Source: Rhodospirillum sp. (lineage in GTDB: Bacteria; Pseudomonadota; Alphaproteobacteria; Dongiales; Dongiaceae). From it: a stretch of 64,000 nt of DNA. Position 1 is the first letter of the stretch, and the number at the start of each line of letters is the position of its first letter. The notes under the pieces are model-generated. The model was not told the DNA's origin. It saw only the letters and a list, made by a program, of their open reading frames with translations, and ran no database searches. The stretch is taken from contig PNKY01000006.1 of assembly GCA_013822765.1 (NCBI GenBank), positions 246,850 through 310,849 on the forward strand, read 5' to 3'. Of the stretch, positions 25,305 through 33,443 are shown one piece after another. The position numbers and the translations under genes were made by a program.

Positions 25305-26585
25305 CTACCAGCGGCCGTTGCGACCCAGCCGCTCCAGCTCCTTGTCGAGGTCCACCAGGGTGGCCGAGGCCTGTCCCTGTCCCGACAGCGCACCATGCAC
25401 CGTGCGCACGAACGCGCTGGAGACCTGGTTATAGCGCCGGCCCGTCACCGTCGACGGCCGCGCCACCGCGCTTTCCATGATCGGCAGGAAGTCCTTGTAG
25501 AACGGATTGGCCGCGACCGTGTCCGTGTCCGTATAGAGGCTGCGCAGCGTGGGATTGAACGACCCTTCGAGCGCGCGCCGCTTCTGCTCCTCTGCCGAGG
25601 TCAGGTAGCGCACCAGGTCCGCCGCTTCGTTGGGGTGGGCCGAGTAGCGCGACACCGCCAGGTTCTGCCCGCCTAGCGCCGCTGCATTGCGCGCATCGGA
25701 TCCGTCACCCTTGGGCAGCACGGCCACGCCGACCTTGCCCTTGACCGGGCTGTCGGCAGCGTTCGCCAGCGCCCACGCGTACGGCCAGTTGCGCATGAAC
25801 ACCGCGTTGCCGGACTGGAACACGCCGCGCGATTCCTCTTCCGCGTACGACAGCACGCCCTTGGGCGAGATGGTGCCGATCCAGCCCTTCGCCATCTCCA
25901 GCGCCTGCGCCGCCTGCGGGTTGTCGATGGTCACCTTGCCGTCCCCATCGACGATGCCGCCGCCGCCGTAGCTGGCGATCCACTCCAGCGCATTGCAGGC
26001 CAGCCCTTCATAGGCCCGTCCCTGCCACACATAGCCCTGCACGACCGAGTTGCCGGCTTTGGCCTCGCCATCCATCACGGCCTTCGCCGTTTCGGTCAGC
26101 TCGCTCCAGGTCGCCGGCACCGGCTTGCCGTATTTCTCCAGCAGGTCCTTGCGGTAGTAGAGCAGGCCGGCATCGACGAACCAGGGCACCGCGACCAGCT
26201 TGCCGTCGACTGTGTCGTTGTCGACCAGCACCTTGAAATGGTCGGCGCGGTCCTGCTCGGAGACGATGGGGCTGAGGTCCACCAGATGTGGCGCCAGGAT
26301 TGCCGGCCAGATCACGTCAATCTGGAACACGTCGATGTCCTTGGCCTCCGCCGCCAGCAGGGTCTGATAGAGCGCCAGCCGCTCATTCGCGTCTGCCGGC
26401 GTCGCGACCAGCTTGACCTTGTTGCCGGTCTTCTTGGCCCAGGCGTCGCTGCCCGACTGGCACAGCTGCTGTTCGATGCCCAGCGAGCTGCATGAGATCG
26501 AAACCGTCACCTCCGCCCGGGCGCCGGCGGAGAGACTGAACTGTGCAATGAGAGTTGCTGCCGCAAGGGCGACGATCCGGAGCAT
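25305..26585 (-). CDS. CUT1-type sugar ABC transporter substrate-binding protein
   Basis: A 426-residue periplasmic binding protein with a signal peptide (cut after AGARA, about residue 24). It shows the family 1 solute-binding features: IDVFQIDVIWPAILAPHLVDLSP, VAVPWFVDAGLLYYRKDLLEKYGKPVPATWSEL, GNAVFMRNWPYAWALAN and LGGQNLAVS. The closest named group I can suggest is the trehalose/maltose type (ThuE), so a disaccharide is likely but unproven. The ATG follows GGGAGG. First gene of the three-gene operon, divergent from a PAS histidine kinase. Confidence 0.92.
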   Translation of the reverse strand: MLRIVALAAATLIAQFSLSAGARAEVTVSISCSSLGIEQQLCQSGSDAWAKKTGNKVKLVATPADANERLALYQTLLAAEAKDIDVFQIDVIWPAILAPHLVDLSPIVSEQDRADHFKVLVDNDTVDGKLVAVPWFVDAGLLYYRKDLLEKYGKPVPATWSELTETAKAVMDGEAKAGNSVVQGYVWQGRAYEGLACNALEWIASYGGGGIVDGDGKVTIDNPQAAQALEMAKGWIGTISPKGVLSYAEEESRGVFQSGNAVFMRNWPYAWALANAADSPVKGKVGVAVLPKGDGSDARNAAALGGQNLAVSRYSAHPNEAADLVRYLTSAEEQKRRALEGSFNPTLRSLYTDTDTVAANPFYKDFLPIMESAVARPSTVTGRRYNQVSSAFVRTVHGALSGQGQASATLVDLDKELERLGRNGRW

Positions 26586-26804
26586 CTGTTCCTCCCTGGT
26601 ATTGGTCCGATGCCCTCCCCCAATTAATGATTAACGCCGCGCAGCACCGCGCTGTTCCGCGAAATGGCGGAATATTTGCCCGTTATGAGAGACGTAGCGA
26701 GCCAGGCTCGGCAATGGAACGATCCGACCTCCAATGTCACCGGGCAGTTGCCGGAGGTTTGCGATTGCCCATAGACTTGTGACCGGAAGGGAGAGCGCTT
26801 CGGG

Positions 26805-28379
26805 ATGCAGGGCAACCTGGAAGCCAGTAGCCTCGACGTCCTGAGCGCGGCGCTTGATCTGGCGCGCGTCGGTCTCGCGCGCTGGGATACCGACGACCAA
26901 CTGGTCGCCTTCAACAACACCTATCGATCCCTGGTCTACCCCAACCAGCAGGACGAAGTGCGGCTGGGCCGCAAATTCGTCGAAATGGCGAAGGCGTACT
27001 ACGGCCAACCGGCCAATCTCCCGCCCGGCCGGACCACCGACGATATGGTCGCCGAACGCCTGAAGCGCCATGCGGCGCAGAGCACGTCGTTCGAATACCA
27101 CTCGAACAAGCGCTGGTTCCGGGTCGCGGAGCGGCGAACGCCCGACGGCGGCGCCGTTGGCGTCTACATCGACGTCACCGAGGAGCGGCGGAACGAGCTG
27201 ATGGCGCGCGAGGGCGAGCGGCGCCTGCGCCTGCTGTTCGACAACATGCGCAACATCGCCTACTGCCTCGGCACCCGCGGCACGTCCGGATTCGGTTACG
27301 ACCATGATGGCGTGAAGGTCTACGGTCGCGACGCGCCCGAAATGTTCGGAACCATATCGAAGGACGGCTACGCCGACGTCGACGCCTGGTACAAGGCGGT
27401 TCATCCGGACGACCGCGAGCGCTATCTCGCCGCCGAACAGGAACGCCGCGCGCGCGGCGGGGTCTATGACCTCGAGTATCGCTTCATCCATCCTGTGACG
27501 GAGCAACTGCGGTGGGCGCGCGAAGTGGGATGGATCAGCGAAGACCCCGAGCGCCAACGGGAATCGCTCGAGAGCTACATCATCGACATTACCGACGGGA
27601 AAGAGCGCGAAGCCGAGCTGGCGCGCGTCCAGGCGCGTATGCGCGCCGCGCTCGACGAAACCCATCATGCGAACCTAGCGAAGTCGCGGTTCCTCGCCCA
27701 TATGAGCCACGAGCTGCGTACGCCGCTCAACGCCATCATCGGATTCGCGCAACTGGTGGCGGAAGAGCATGTCGGGGCCGGCGTCTCGCCCGTCTATCGC
27801 AACTATGCCGAGGCGATCCTCTCCGGCGGCCGGCATCTCCTGACGCTGATCAACGACATCCTCGATCTGTCCAAGGTCGAGGCGGGCAAGATGGAGTTGA
27901 CTGAGTCCGACTTCGCGCTGTCGGACGTGATCGCCGAAGCGTCGGCAATGCTGCGGGGCCAGTTCGCCGGCAAGGACCAGCGCCTGGCAGTCACGGTCGA
28001 CGGCCTGATGGTACGCGCGGATCGGCAGAAGCTGCTGCAGATTCTCCTCAACCTACTTGGCAACGCGCACAAGTTCGTTCCGCCTGGTGGCCACGTCGCA
28101 GTTCGCGCGACACTCGACGCGGACGGCGGCATCGCGCTCGACATCGTCGATGACGGACCAGGCATGGATGCCGACGAGATCGAGAATGCCTGGGCGCCGT
28201 TCAGCCGCAGCGCCACCTCCTTCACGACACCCGAGGGGACCGGCCTCGGCCTCCCGATCTCGCGCAGCTTCGCGGAGCTGCATGGCGGCACGCTCGACAT
28301 CGAGAGCCGTAAGGGCCACGGCACGACCCTTCGGCTGCACCTGCCGGCCGCGCGCGTGCTCGGGTCGGAAACGCCTTGA
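26805..28379 (+). CDS. cytosolic PAS-PAS sensor histidine kinase
   Basis: A 524-residue kinase with no membrane helix. Two PAS-like domains (about 12-130, with a PAS_7-like start, and about 140-265 ending in a PAC-type YIIDITDGKERE) precede a HisKA domain with His302 in FLAHMSHELRTPLN and an HATPase domain (N box LLNLLGNAHKF, G1 DDGPGMD, G2 GTGLGLP). It lacks a receiver, and no response regulator is adjacent. It is divergent from the sugar ABC operon across 219 bp, so it could sense the same state, but that is only positional. Confidence 0.92.
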   Translation: MQGNLEASSLDVLSAALDLARVGLARWDTDDQLVAFNNTYRSLVYPNQQDEVRLGRKFVEMAKAYYGQPANLPPGRTTDDMVAERLKRHAAQSTSFEYHSNKRWFRVAERRTPDGGAVGVYIDVTEERRNELMAREGERRLRLLFDNMRNIAYCLGTRGTSGFGYDHDGVKVYGRDAPEMFGTISKDGYADVDAWYKAVHPDDRERYLAAEQERRARGGVYDLEYRFIHPVTEQLRWAREVGWISEDPERQRESLESYIIDITDGKEREAELARVQARMRAALDETHHANLAKSRFLAHMSHELRTPLNAIIGFAQLVAEEHVGAGVSPVYRNYAEAILSGGRHLLTLINDILDLSKVEAGKMELTESDFALSDVIAEASAMLRGQFAGKDQRLAVTVDGLMVRADRQKLLQILLNLLGNAHKFVPPGGHVAVRATLDADGGIALDIVDDGPGMDADEIENAWAPFSRSATSFTTPEGTGLGLPISRSFAELHGGTLDIESRKGHGTTLRLHLPAARVLGSETP

Positions 28380-28413
28380 CGCGGACGTAGGCCCAAGCGA
28401 GGCTCCTGCCCGT

Positions 28414-28424
28414 CCTCCAGGAGG
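28414..28424 (+). promoter_or_regulatory. self-complementary ribosome-site region before the ParB-like gene
   Basis: CCTCCAGGAGG is an 11-base dyad containing a consensus GGAGG 14 bases before the ATG at 28439. The CCTCC half could pair with GGAGG (in cis only with a one-base loop, so weakly). The long spacing means the start or the site may not be used as drawn. Confidence 0.3.
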
Positions 28425-28438
28425 AAGCACGAGCATCG

Positions 28439-28684
28439 ATGAAGCCAGTCAGCATCAAGATCGCGGAAATCTACGTGCCGGCGGCGCTCCGAAAGCCGGT
28501 CGATGCAGCCAAGGTGACGGCGCTGGCCGAGAGCATTGCGGACAAGGGGCAGGAAACGCCGATCCTGGTGCGGCCGGACAAGGACCGTTACGTGCTGGTC
28601 AGCGGACTGCACCGGATCGAGGCATGCAAGGCGCTGGGCGAGACCACAATTCTCGTCAACATCGTGCAGTCGCGGAAGTTCTAG
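28439..28684 (+). CDS. very small ParB/sulfiredoxin-like domain protein
   Basis: An 81-residue protein holding only the N-terminal ParB-like core: IKIAEIYVPAALRKPVD, VTALAESIADKGQETPILVRPDKDRYVLVSGLHRIEACKALGE. The GxHRxEA box (here GLHRIEA) is the CTP/phosphate-binding motif of ParB-like CTPases and sulfiredoxin. The helix-turn-helix of true ParB is absent, so partitioning is unlikely. It lies 60 bp after the PAS kinase on the same strand and may be cotranscribed. Function unknown. Confidence 0.8.
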   Translation: MKPVSIKIAEIYVPAALRKPVDAAKVTALAESIADKGQETPILVRPDKDRYVLVSGLHRIEACKALGETTILVNIVQSRKF

Positions 28685-28693
28685 CCGGCGCGC

Positions 28694-29563
28694 TCAGATC
28701 ACCAGCCAGGCGATACCCGCGATCACCGCCAGCCCCGCCACGAGAATCGCCGGCCGCAGCCAGAACGGCTGTTCCATGACGACACCCTCCCATTGCTGCA
28801 CCGGACGGTCGGCATGGCGAAGATTGTCCGCCGCCCGTCGGATGCCGGCCGGGTTGAGATTCGGGCCGAGAGTCGACAGCTGCAGCGAGTTGGCCTCCAG
28901 GCCCAGCTGCGCCTGCGAGATCGAGCGGCTTTCCGCCGCCGCGCCCAGCTTCGCCAGCAGCGTGCTGGGCGATGCTTCGCGATCGCGCAGCAACAGGTAT
29001 TCGCCGGCGCCGGTGCGCGAGGCGATGCCGTCATAGGCGTCGTTGAGCACGATCTGGTCGAACTCGGCCTGCAAGGTGGCGCGCGTTTCCGGCGAAGCCG
29101 CCGCCTCGTCGCCCAGGATCGCCGCGTTCAGCCGCATCAGATCCAGCCGCTCGCCCATCTCCTGGGCGGCGCTTTCCACCAGCAGCATGAATTCGTTGCC
29201 GGATGCCAAGGTCGGCTTGTCCGGCTTGCGGACCTCAGGTCGCATGGCTTCCGGCAGGTTGGTGGTCAGCATCAGCCACCATTTGCCTTCCGCCTTCGCC
29301 GGGCGCGCGGTCACGAAGAACGGCTGCGGCGCGACCGCGCCGGTCTGCAGCTCGGCCGTGATGATGCCGAGCTCTTCGCCCGCCGTGACCTTTGCCATAC
29401 AGCGCCGGAACCAGGCGCGCTGCTCCGGGGTGACGAAATCGATGAACGCCCGGTTCGCGATGTGACGCAGCTCCATGCCCAGATGCTGCATGGTCATGCC
29501 GCGCGCTTCGTGAATCCGCGTGCCCTTGTCGATCAGGGCTGAGACGTCCCAGGTTTCCTGCAT
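28694..29563 (-). CDS. tail-anchored protein with PAS-like N-terminus, unknown function
   Basis: A 289-residue protein. The first 115 residues look PAS-like (IANRAFIDFVTPEQRAWFRRCMAKV, then alternating strands to KWWLMLTTNLPE). Residues about 130-255 are predicted helices (AAQEMGERLDLMRLNAAIL and others), and a single C-terminal membrane helix (about 268-287) ends the chain, so it would be anchored with its bulk in the cytoplasm. There is no kinase, cyclase or helix-turn-helix. I do not recognise the full-length family. Confidence 0.75.
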   Translation of the reverse strand: MQETWDVSALIDKGTRIHEARGMTMQHLGMELRHIANRAFIDFVTPEQRAWFRRCMAKVTAGEELGIITAELQTGAVAPQPFFVTARPAKAEGKWWLMLTTNLPEAMRPEVRKPDKPTLASGNEFMLLVESAAQEMGERLDLMRLNAAILGDEAAASPETRATLQAEFDQIVLNDAYDGIASRTGAGEYLLLRDREASPSTLLAKLGAAAESRSISQAQLGLEANSLQLSTLGPNLNPAGIRRAADNLRHADRPVQQWEGVVMEQPFWLRPAILVAGLAVIAGIAWLVI

Positions 29564-29631
29564 GGCGTGTCCTGTTTCAGGACCCCTAGCAAAGCCCAGC
29601 CTGCATTAAGGAAACGTTAGGACAGCGGCTT

Positions 29632-30525
29632 TCAGGCTGCGGCAGCGCGTCGCCCGCCGCCGGATGGCCGGGCCCAGAGTGGCCGCAAAGCCGCACCCAG
29701 CGCCACCGCGAGGCCAGCCGCCCCCACAATCCAGGACGGCCGCACGCCGATCCCCATTGACCAGTTGGCGGCGAGAACGCGCATCACATCGACGCCGTTC
29801 TTGAGGTGGTAATAGAGCGCCTCCGCTCCCGCAGCCGCGGCGGCCGAGATCACGGCCAGCAGGATCAGCATCACGACCGTCCGCGCGCCGCGCGGGAGGA
29901 GCCCATAGCGCGACAGGAAGCGCCACAGCATCAGCCACAGGAACAGCCCGCCCATCACGAAAGGCTCGGTCACGTCCGCCTTGGACTGGATGAAAAAGTG
30001 CACGATCGCGAGCGCGCCGGCGCCATAGACTAGGCGGTGCAACGCTGCCCACCGTTTCCCACCCAGCCGCCGGATCATGCCGTCGGTCGAGGTCGCCGCC
30101 AGCGCCAGCAGGATCAGCAAACCGGCGAAGCCGATGGTGAGGTAGTAGCGCAGCGCAATCTCGCGCGCGACCACGCCGAGCTGAAGCGACTTGTCGAGCG
30201 CAAAGAAAACGAAATGCGCCAGCGCGTAGCAGAACGCCGCCACGCCGATCATGCGGCGCAGCTGGATCAGCCGCGGCAGGCCGAGCGACTGCCGCAACGG
30301 CGTCACCGCCAGCGCGACGAACAGCAACCGGATCGCCCAATCGCCGAGATCGTGGTTGGCGAGTATGTAGGGCCGGGCATAGCCGTGCGTCGCCAGCCGC
30401 CAGGCAACATACGCGGCCGGCAGAAGCAGCAGGACGAACACCGCGGTCTTGAATGGCGACAACCGCCCGCCATGGTCGAGCCATGGAAGATAGGGATTGA
30501 GCCTTATTGCTGCTTGCGCCGCCAT
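29632..30525 (-). CDS. msrQ: heme-binding membrane subunit MsrQ (ferric-reductase-like)
   Basis: A 297-residue membrane protein of the YedZ/MsrQ type, which passes quinone electrons through heme to the periplasmic methionine-sulfoxide reductase MsrP. Candidate heme histidines are in NHDLGDW, YALAHFVFFALDK, ALHRLVYGAGALAIVHFF. It is longer than the Escherichia coli protein (about 210 residues): the last 80 residues add a helix, a loop and another helix. No msrP gene lies beside it. The ATG follows GGCAGGACGG. Confidence 0.85.
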   Translation of the reverse strand: MAAQAAIRLNPYLPWLDHGGRLSPFKTAVFVLLLLPAAYVAWRLATHGYARPYILANHDLGDWAIRLLFVALAVTPLRQSLGLPRLIQLRRMIGVAAFCYALAHFVFFALDKSLQLGVVAREIALRYYLTIGFAGLLILLALAATSTDGMIRRLGGKRWAALHRLVYGAGALAIVHFFIQSKADVTEPFVMGGLFLWLMLWRFLSRYGLLPRGARTVVMLILLAVISAAAAAGAEALYYHLKNGVDVMRVLAANWSMGIGVRPSWIVGAAGLAVALGAALRPLWARPSGGGRRAAAA

Positions 30526-30705
30526 CCGTCCTGCCTATGAATCGAGGCTCCGTAATGACAGGGAACTTAGCCTGCCATCCGGCGCCTACAATTCACGGCA
30601 GCGTGTACGCGTGACCGCATTCTGACAAGCGCCTTAAGCGCCTGTCGCATATGCCACTTCCACCATGCGGATAAGGCATCGTTTCAATAGGCCCGATCCA
30701 TCCGC

Positions 30706-30924
30706 CTAGACATCCCAGCCGTGTCGGCCGACATGCGGAATATGCTCGCGCCGGATGCCGATGTCCCGAAGCTGGTAGTCGCTCAGCTCCGACAGCAACT
30801 TGCGGTCGGCGTGCGCAGTCCAGGCGCGGCGCACGCCGCGCAGCAACGACAATACGAAGCCGACAGGCTCGCCCTGCGAGTGCATCTGCAACCCATCGGA
30901 CCGCTGAGAAATCAATTGCGACAT
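30706..30924 (-). CDS. DUF1127 small protein
   Basis: A 72-residue protein whose C-terminal half is a DUF1127 motif: LLSELSDYQLRDIGIRREHI. In alphaproteobacteria such arginine-rich small proteins bind RNA and affect phosphate and carbon metabolism. The ATG at 30924 follows AAGGAGTCGGTC, a strong site. Monocistronic. Confidence 0.88.
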   Translation of the reverse strand: MSQLISQRSDGLQMHSQGEPVGFVLSLLRGVRRAWTAHADRKLLSELSDYQLRDIGIRREHIPHVGRHGWDV

Positions 30925-31104
30925 GACCGACTCCTTCAAATCTGACGCTGCTCTCTCGCTTCTTTCCATGCGCTGAAATCTACCTCAGCCCGGTGACAAG
31001 AATTGGCAGTAGCCTCGCACGCGCCAGCGCTCTGGAATCACGGGACTTTCACGCGCCGCGTTCGTCTGCACCTCACGTCCACCGATTCGTGCGCGCCGGA
31101 ATCA

Positions 31105-31137
31105 ATAAAAAAGGGCGCCCGAGTTGCGGGCGCCCTT
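31105..31137 (-). terminator. intrinsic terminator of the sugar-binding protein gene
   Basis: AAGGGCGCCCG (31111-31121) pairs perfectly with CGGGCGCCCTT (31127-31137) around a 5-base loop, and on the minus strand it is followed by TTTTTTATTG. It lies about 22 bases past the stop at 31160. This is the clearest rho-independent terminator in the window. Confidence 0.9.
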
Positions 31138-31159
31138 CGCGACAGTTTGAAGAGTCGAT

Positions 31160-32149
31160 TTACTTCTGGATGCAGGTCTCGACAGTATCTTTGGTGCATT
31201 CGTCGAGGCCGGTGAACACCGGATCCTCGACCGCCTTGCCTTCGACCAGGTCGATCATCACCGACGGGGCCTTGTAGCCCATCTCGAACGGCCGCTGGCC
31301 GACGAGCGCGGTGACCAGGCCTTCGCGGGCGATCGCCACTTCGTCGCCGATCGTGTCGGCGGCGGAGACGACGAAGTCGCCGCTGGCGATCCGGTCGGCA
31401 TAGGGCTTGAACAGATCGCGGTACGGCTGCGGCGCGCCGAACAGTGGCCAGCCGCCCTCGATCGCGAACGCATCCAGCTTCGGATTGGCCGCCAGGATGT
31501 CGGTCATCGCCTGGACGCCCTTGGCGCCGTCGTCATTGGTGAAGACCGGGCAGCCCGCCACTTCGGTCCACCCGCCTTCTCCCGCCAACGCCGGCAAGCC
31601 CTTCTGGCCGCTGAGCGCGTCACGGGTGCCCTGCGCGCGGCGCAGGATGTTGTCGGCGCCCGGATTGCCCTGGATCGTGCAGACCGTGCCGCCGTTCGGC
31701 TTCTTCTCCTTGATGTATTCGCCGATGCGGTAGCCCATCAGGTAGTTGTCGGTACCGAGATAGGTCTTGCGCAGCGCCGAATCCTCTGCCGCCAGGTCGG
31801 CGTCGAGAGTCATGACCGGGATGGACGGATTGGCGGTCTTGATCGTCTGGGCGATCAGCTTGGCGTTGGACGGCGAGATGGCGATCGCCACGGTGTCCGA
31901 CTTGCCGAGCATGTCCTGCACGATCTGCGCCTCGCCCGCCTCGTCGGAGGTCGAGGCCGGACCGGTGTAGAAGCACTCGTATTCGGAGCTGGCGTTCTCC
32001 TTGTTCCACTTCTGGCAGCCCTGGTTGATCGCCTCGAAGAACGGATTGTCGAGGCCCTTCACCACGATGACGAGCTGCTTCTTGGCCATGGCCGGTCCGG
32101 CGCTGAGCGCCAGAGCCGCCGCGGCGATGAGTAGCGGTAGTTTTTTCAT
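31160..32149 (-). CDS. CUT2-type sugar ABC transporter substrate-binding protein (system A)
   Basis: A 329-residue periplasmic binding protein with a signal peptide cut after AMA (residue 22). It has the RbsB/peripla_BP_4 layout: LVIVVKGLDNPFFEAINQGCQKW, AIAISPSNAKLIAQTIKTANPSIPVMTLDADL, YRIGEYIKEKKPNGGTVCTIQG, KLDAFAIEGGWPLFG. Two pairs of extra cysteines could form disulfides. It is the last gene of the epimerase-binding protein operon and most likely works with the ATPase and permease encoded divergently at 33.4-35.2 kb (FrcBCA-like arrangement). Confidence 0.92.
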   Translation of the reverse strand: MKKLPLLIAAAALALSAGPAMAKKQLVIVVKGLDNPFFEAINQGCQKWNKENASSEYECFYTGPASTSDEAGEAQIVQDMLGKSDTVAIAISPSNAKLIAQTIKTANPSIPVMTLDADLAAEDSALRKTYLGTDNYLMGYRIGEYIKEKKPNGGTVCTIQGNPGADNILRRAQGTRDALSGQKGLPALAGEGGWTEVAGCPVFTNDDGAKGVQAMTDILAANPKLDAFAIEGGWPLFGAPQPYRDLFKPYADRIASGDFVVSAADTIGDEVAIAREGLVTALVGQRPFEMGYKAPSVMIDLVEGKAVEDPVFTGLDECTKDTVETCIQK

Positions 32150-32186
32150 TCATTCCTCCCGTTGAACACAGACGTTCTTCAACCCA

Positions 32187-32203
32187 CGGGCACGATGTGC
32201 CCG
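32187..32203 (-). promoter_or_regulatory. intercistronic hairpin between epimerase and binding protein
   Basis: CGGGCAC (32187-32193) and GTGCCCG (32197-32203) pair around a 3-base loop within the 64-bp gap of this operon. It may stabilise the binding-protein mRNA or cause partial termination. Confidence 0.4.
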
Positions 32204-32213
32204 CCACACACAA

Positions 32214-33194
32214 TCAACCCGGATACCAGACCTTGCGAGGGTCGTTCTTGGAACGCTCGTAGGTCCAGGCCGAGTCGATCAGCATTTCCAGATCGTAATC
32301 CGGTTCCCACCCCAGCAGGTACTTCGCCTTGCTGTTGTCCATCCAGTTCGAGTGATACTGGCTCGGAATGTCGATTGAATCGAGACCGCGGGTGCGCTTG
32401 AGGTGGGCCGCCACCTGGCCGTAGTCGACCGGCCGGTCCATGCAGATGTTGAACAGCTGCCGTTCCGCGCGCGGATTGTCGACCGCAGCAAGGATCGCGG
32501 ACACTAGGTCGTCGACATGCACGAAGTTCCGTTTCAGCGGCTGTCCGTCCGCGTCTCGCAGCAGCGGCACGGTCCCCTTCTTGGCATAGCTCCTGGCATC
32601 CTCGGCGGGCACCATGGTCTTCCAGTCGGGTCCGCCGAACACGTCGTCGCCGAACGACAGCGTGTATTTGAAGTCGTCCTTTTCCATGATCCAGGGCGCG
32701 CGCAGGCAGCATCCATTGGTACCGTACTGGATTCCGAACTGCTCAAGGATCACTTCTTCGAGAACCTTGGACAGGGCATAGCAGCCCGGATAGGCCATGT
32801 GCGGCGCATTCTCGGTGATCGGCCCGTCATGCTTGTAAAAGAAGTGCCCGATCCCGGCATCCCCGCCGATTAGGATGAACTGCTTGGCGCGCCGGCTGAG
32901 GCGAAATCCCTCAAGCAGCCAGAACAGGCCCCTGACCGTCACGTCCATGATGTCGGTTGGGATTTCCTTGCAGGTGGCGAGATGGACGACGTGTGTCACG
33001 CCTTCCAACGCCTGCTCGACCACCGCCCGGTCGGCGATGGAGCCGCGTGCGATCTCGACGCGATCGTGCGCGTCATAGGTACGGTTGTGGCACAGCGCAC
33101 GGACGCGAGCCCCGACAAAACGCGGGTCCTCGAGCAGGCGAGCAATCAGAGTCCGCCCAACCTTCCCAGTCGCACCGGTCACGAGGATCAGCAT
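32214..33194 (-). CDS. NAD-dependent epimerase/dehydratase (extended SDR)
   Basis: A 326-residue extended short-chain dehydrogenase. It starts MLILVTGATGKVGRTLIARLL (NAD loop TGATGKVG at 6-13), has HVVHLATCKE, ILIGGDAG, and the catalytic YALSK (Tyr-x-x-x-Lys) near residue 146, then a family-typical FVHVDDLVSAILAAV. The partner is probably a sugar or sugar lactone, judged from its position as first gene of an operon with a sugar-binding protein. The exact reaction is not predictable. Confidence 0.88.
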   Translation of the reverse strand: MLILVTGATGKVGRTLIARLLEDPRFVGARVRALCHNRTYDAHDRVEIARGSIADRAVVEQALEGVTHVVHLATCKEIPTDIMDVTVRGLFWLLEGFRLSRRAKQFILIGGDAGIGHFFYKHDGPITENAPHMAYPGCYALSKVLEEVILEQFGIQYGTNGCCLRAPWIMEKDDFKYTLSFGDDVFGGPDWKTMVPAEDARSYAKKGTVPLLRDADGQPLKRNFVHVDDLVSAILAAVDNPRAERQLFNICMDRPVDYGQVAAHLKRTRGLDSIDIPSQYHSNWMDNSKAKYLLGWEPDYDLEMLIDSAWTYERSKNDPRKVWYPG

Positions 33195-33295
33195 CGCCCC
33201 CTCCCGAGGCTAGCTAATACTCGGAGTTACGCACCCGTCAACGGTTTTGTCCTACAATTCACTCCCTGGTGTCCTTTGAGGGTTGATTTTTCATA

Positions 33296-33305
33296 CAATC
33301 GATTG
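33296..33305. promoter_or_regulatory. operator-like palindrome overlapping the sugar-transport promoter
   Basis: CAATCGATTG is a perfect 10-bp palindrome with the central CG typical of LacI-family operators. Its right half overlaps the -35 of the predicted promoter for the ATPase-permease operon and it lies between two divergent sugar operons. No LacI gene is in the window. Confidence 0.5.
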
Positions 33306-33330
33306 ACGCCCCTAACGGTGTTTGCATAAA
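33303..33330 (+). promoter_or_regulatory. predicted promoter of sugar ABC system A ATPase-permease operon
   Basis: TTGACG (33303-33308) and CATAAA (33325-33330) are 16 bp apart, near sigma-70 consensus. Transcription would start near 33337, about 107 bp before the GTG start of the ATPase. Confidence 0.5.
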
Positions 33331-33443
33331 TTCACCGCGACCTCGCCAGAGGGGCGATGGTTGCAGTGCATCGCAGCAAAGTCCGCGTTCACGGTTCAAA
33401 GCGAGACCGGCAATAGAATGGCGCGGAACGGGAGGCAGGACGG

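Noticed and set aside
28439..28684. Chromosome-partitioning ParB
   Set aside because: Lacks the helix-turn-helix and dimerisation domains, and no parA or parS is visible.
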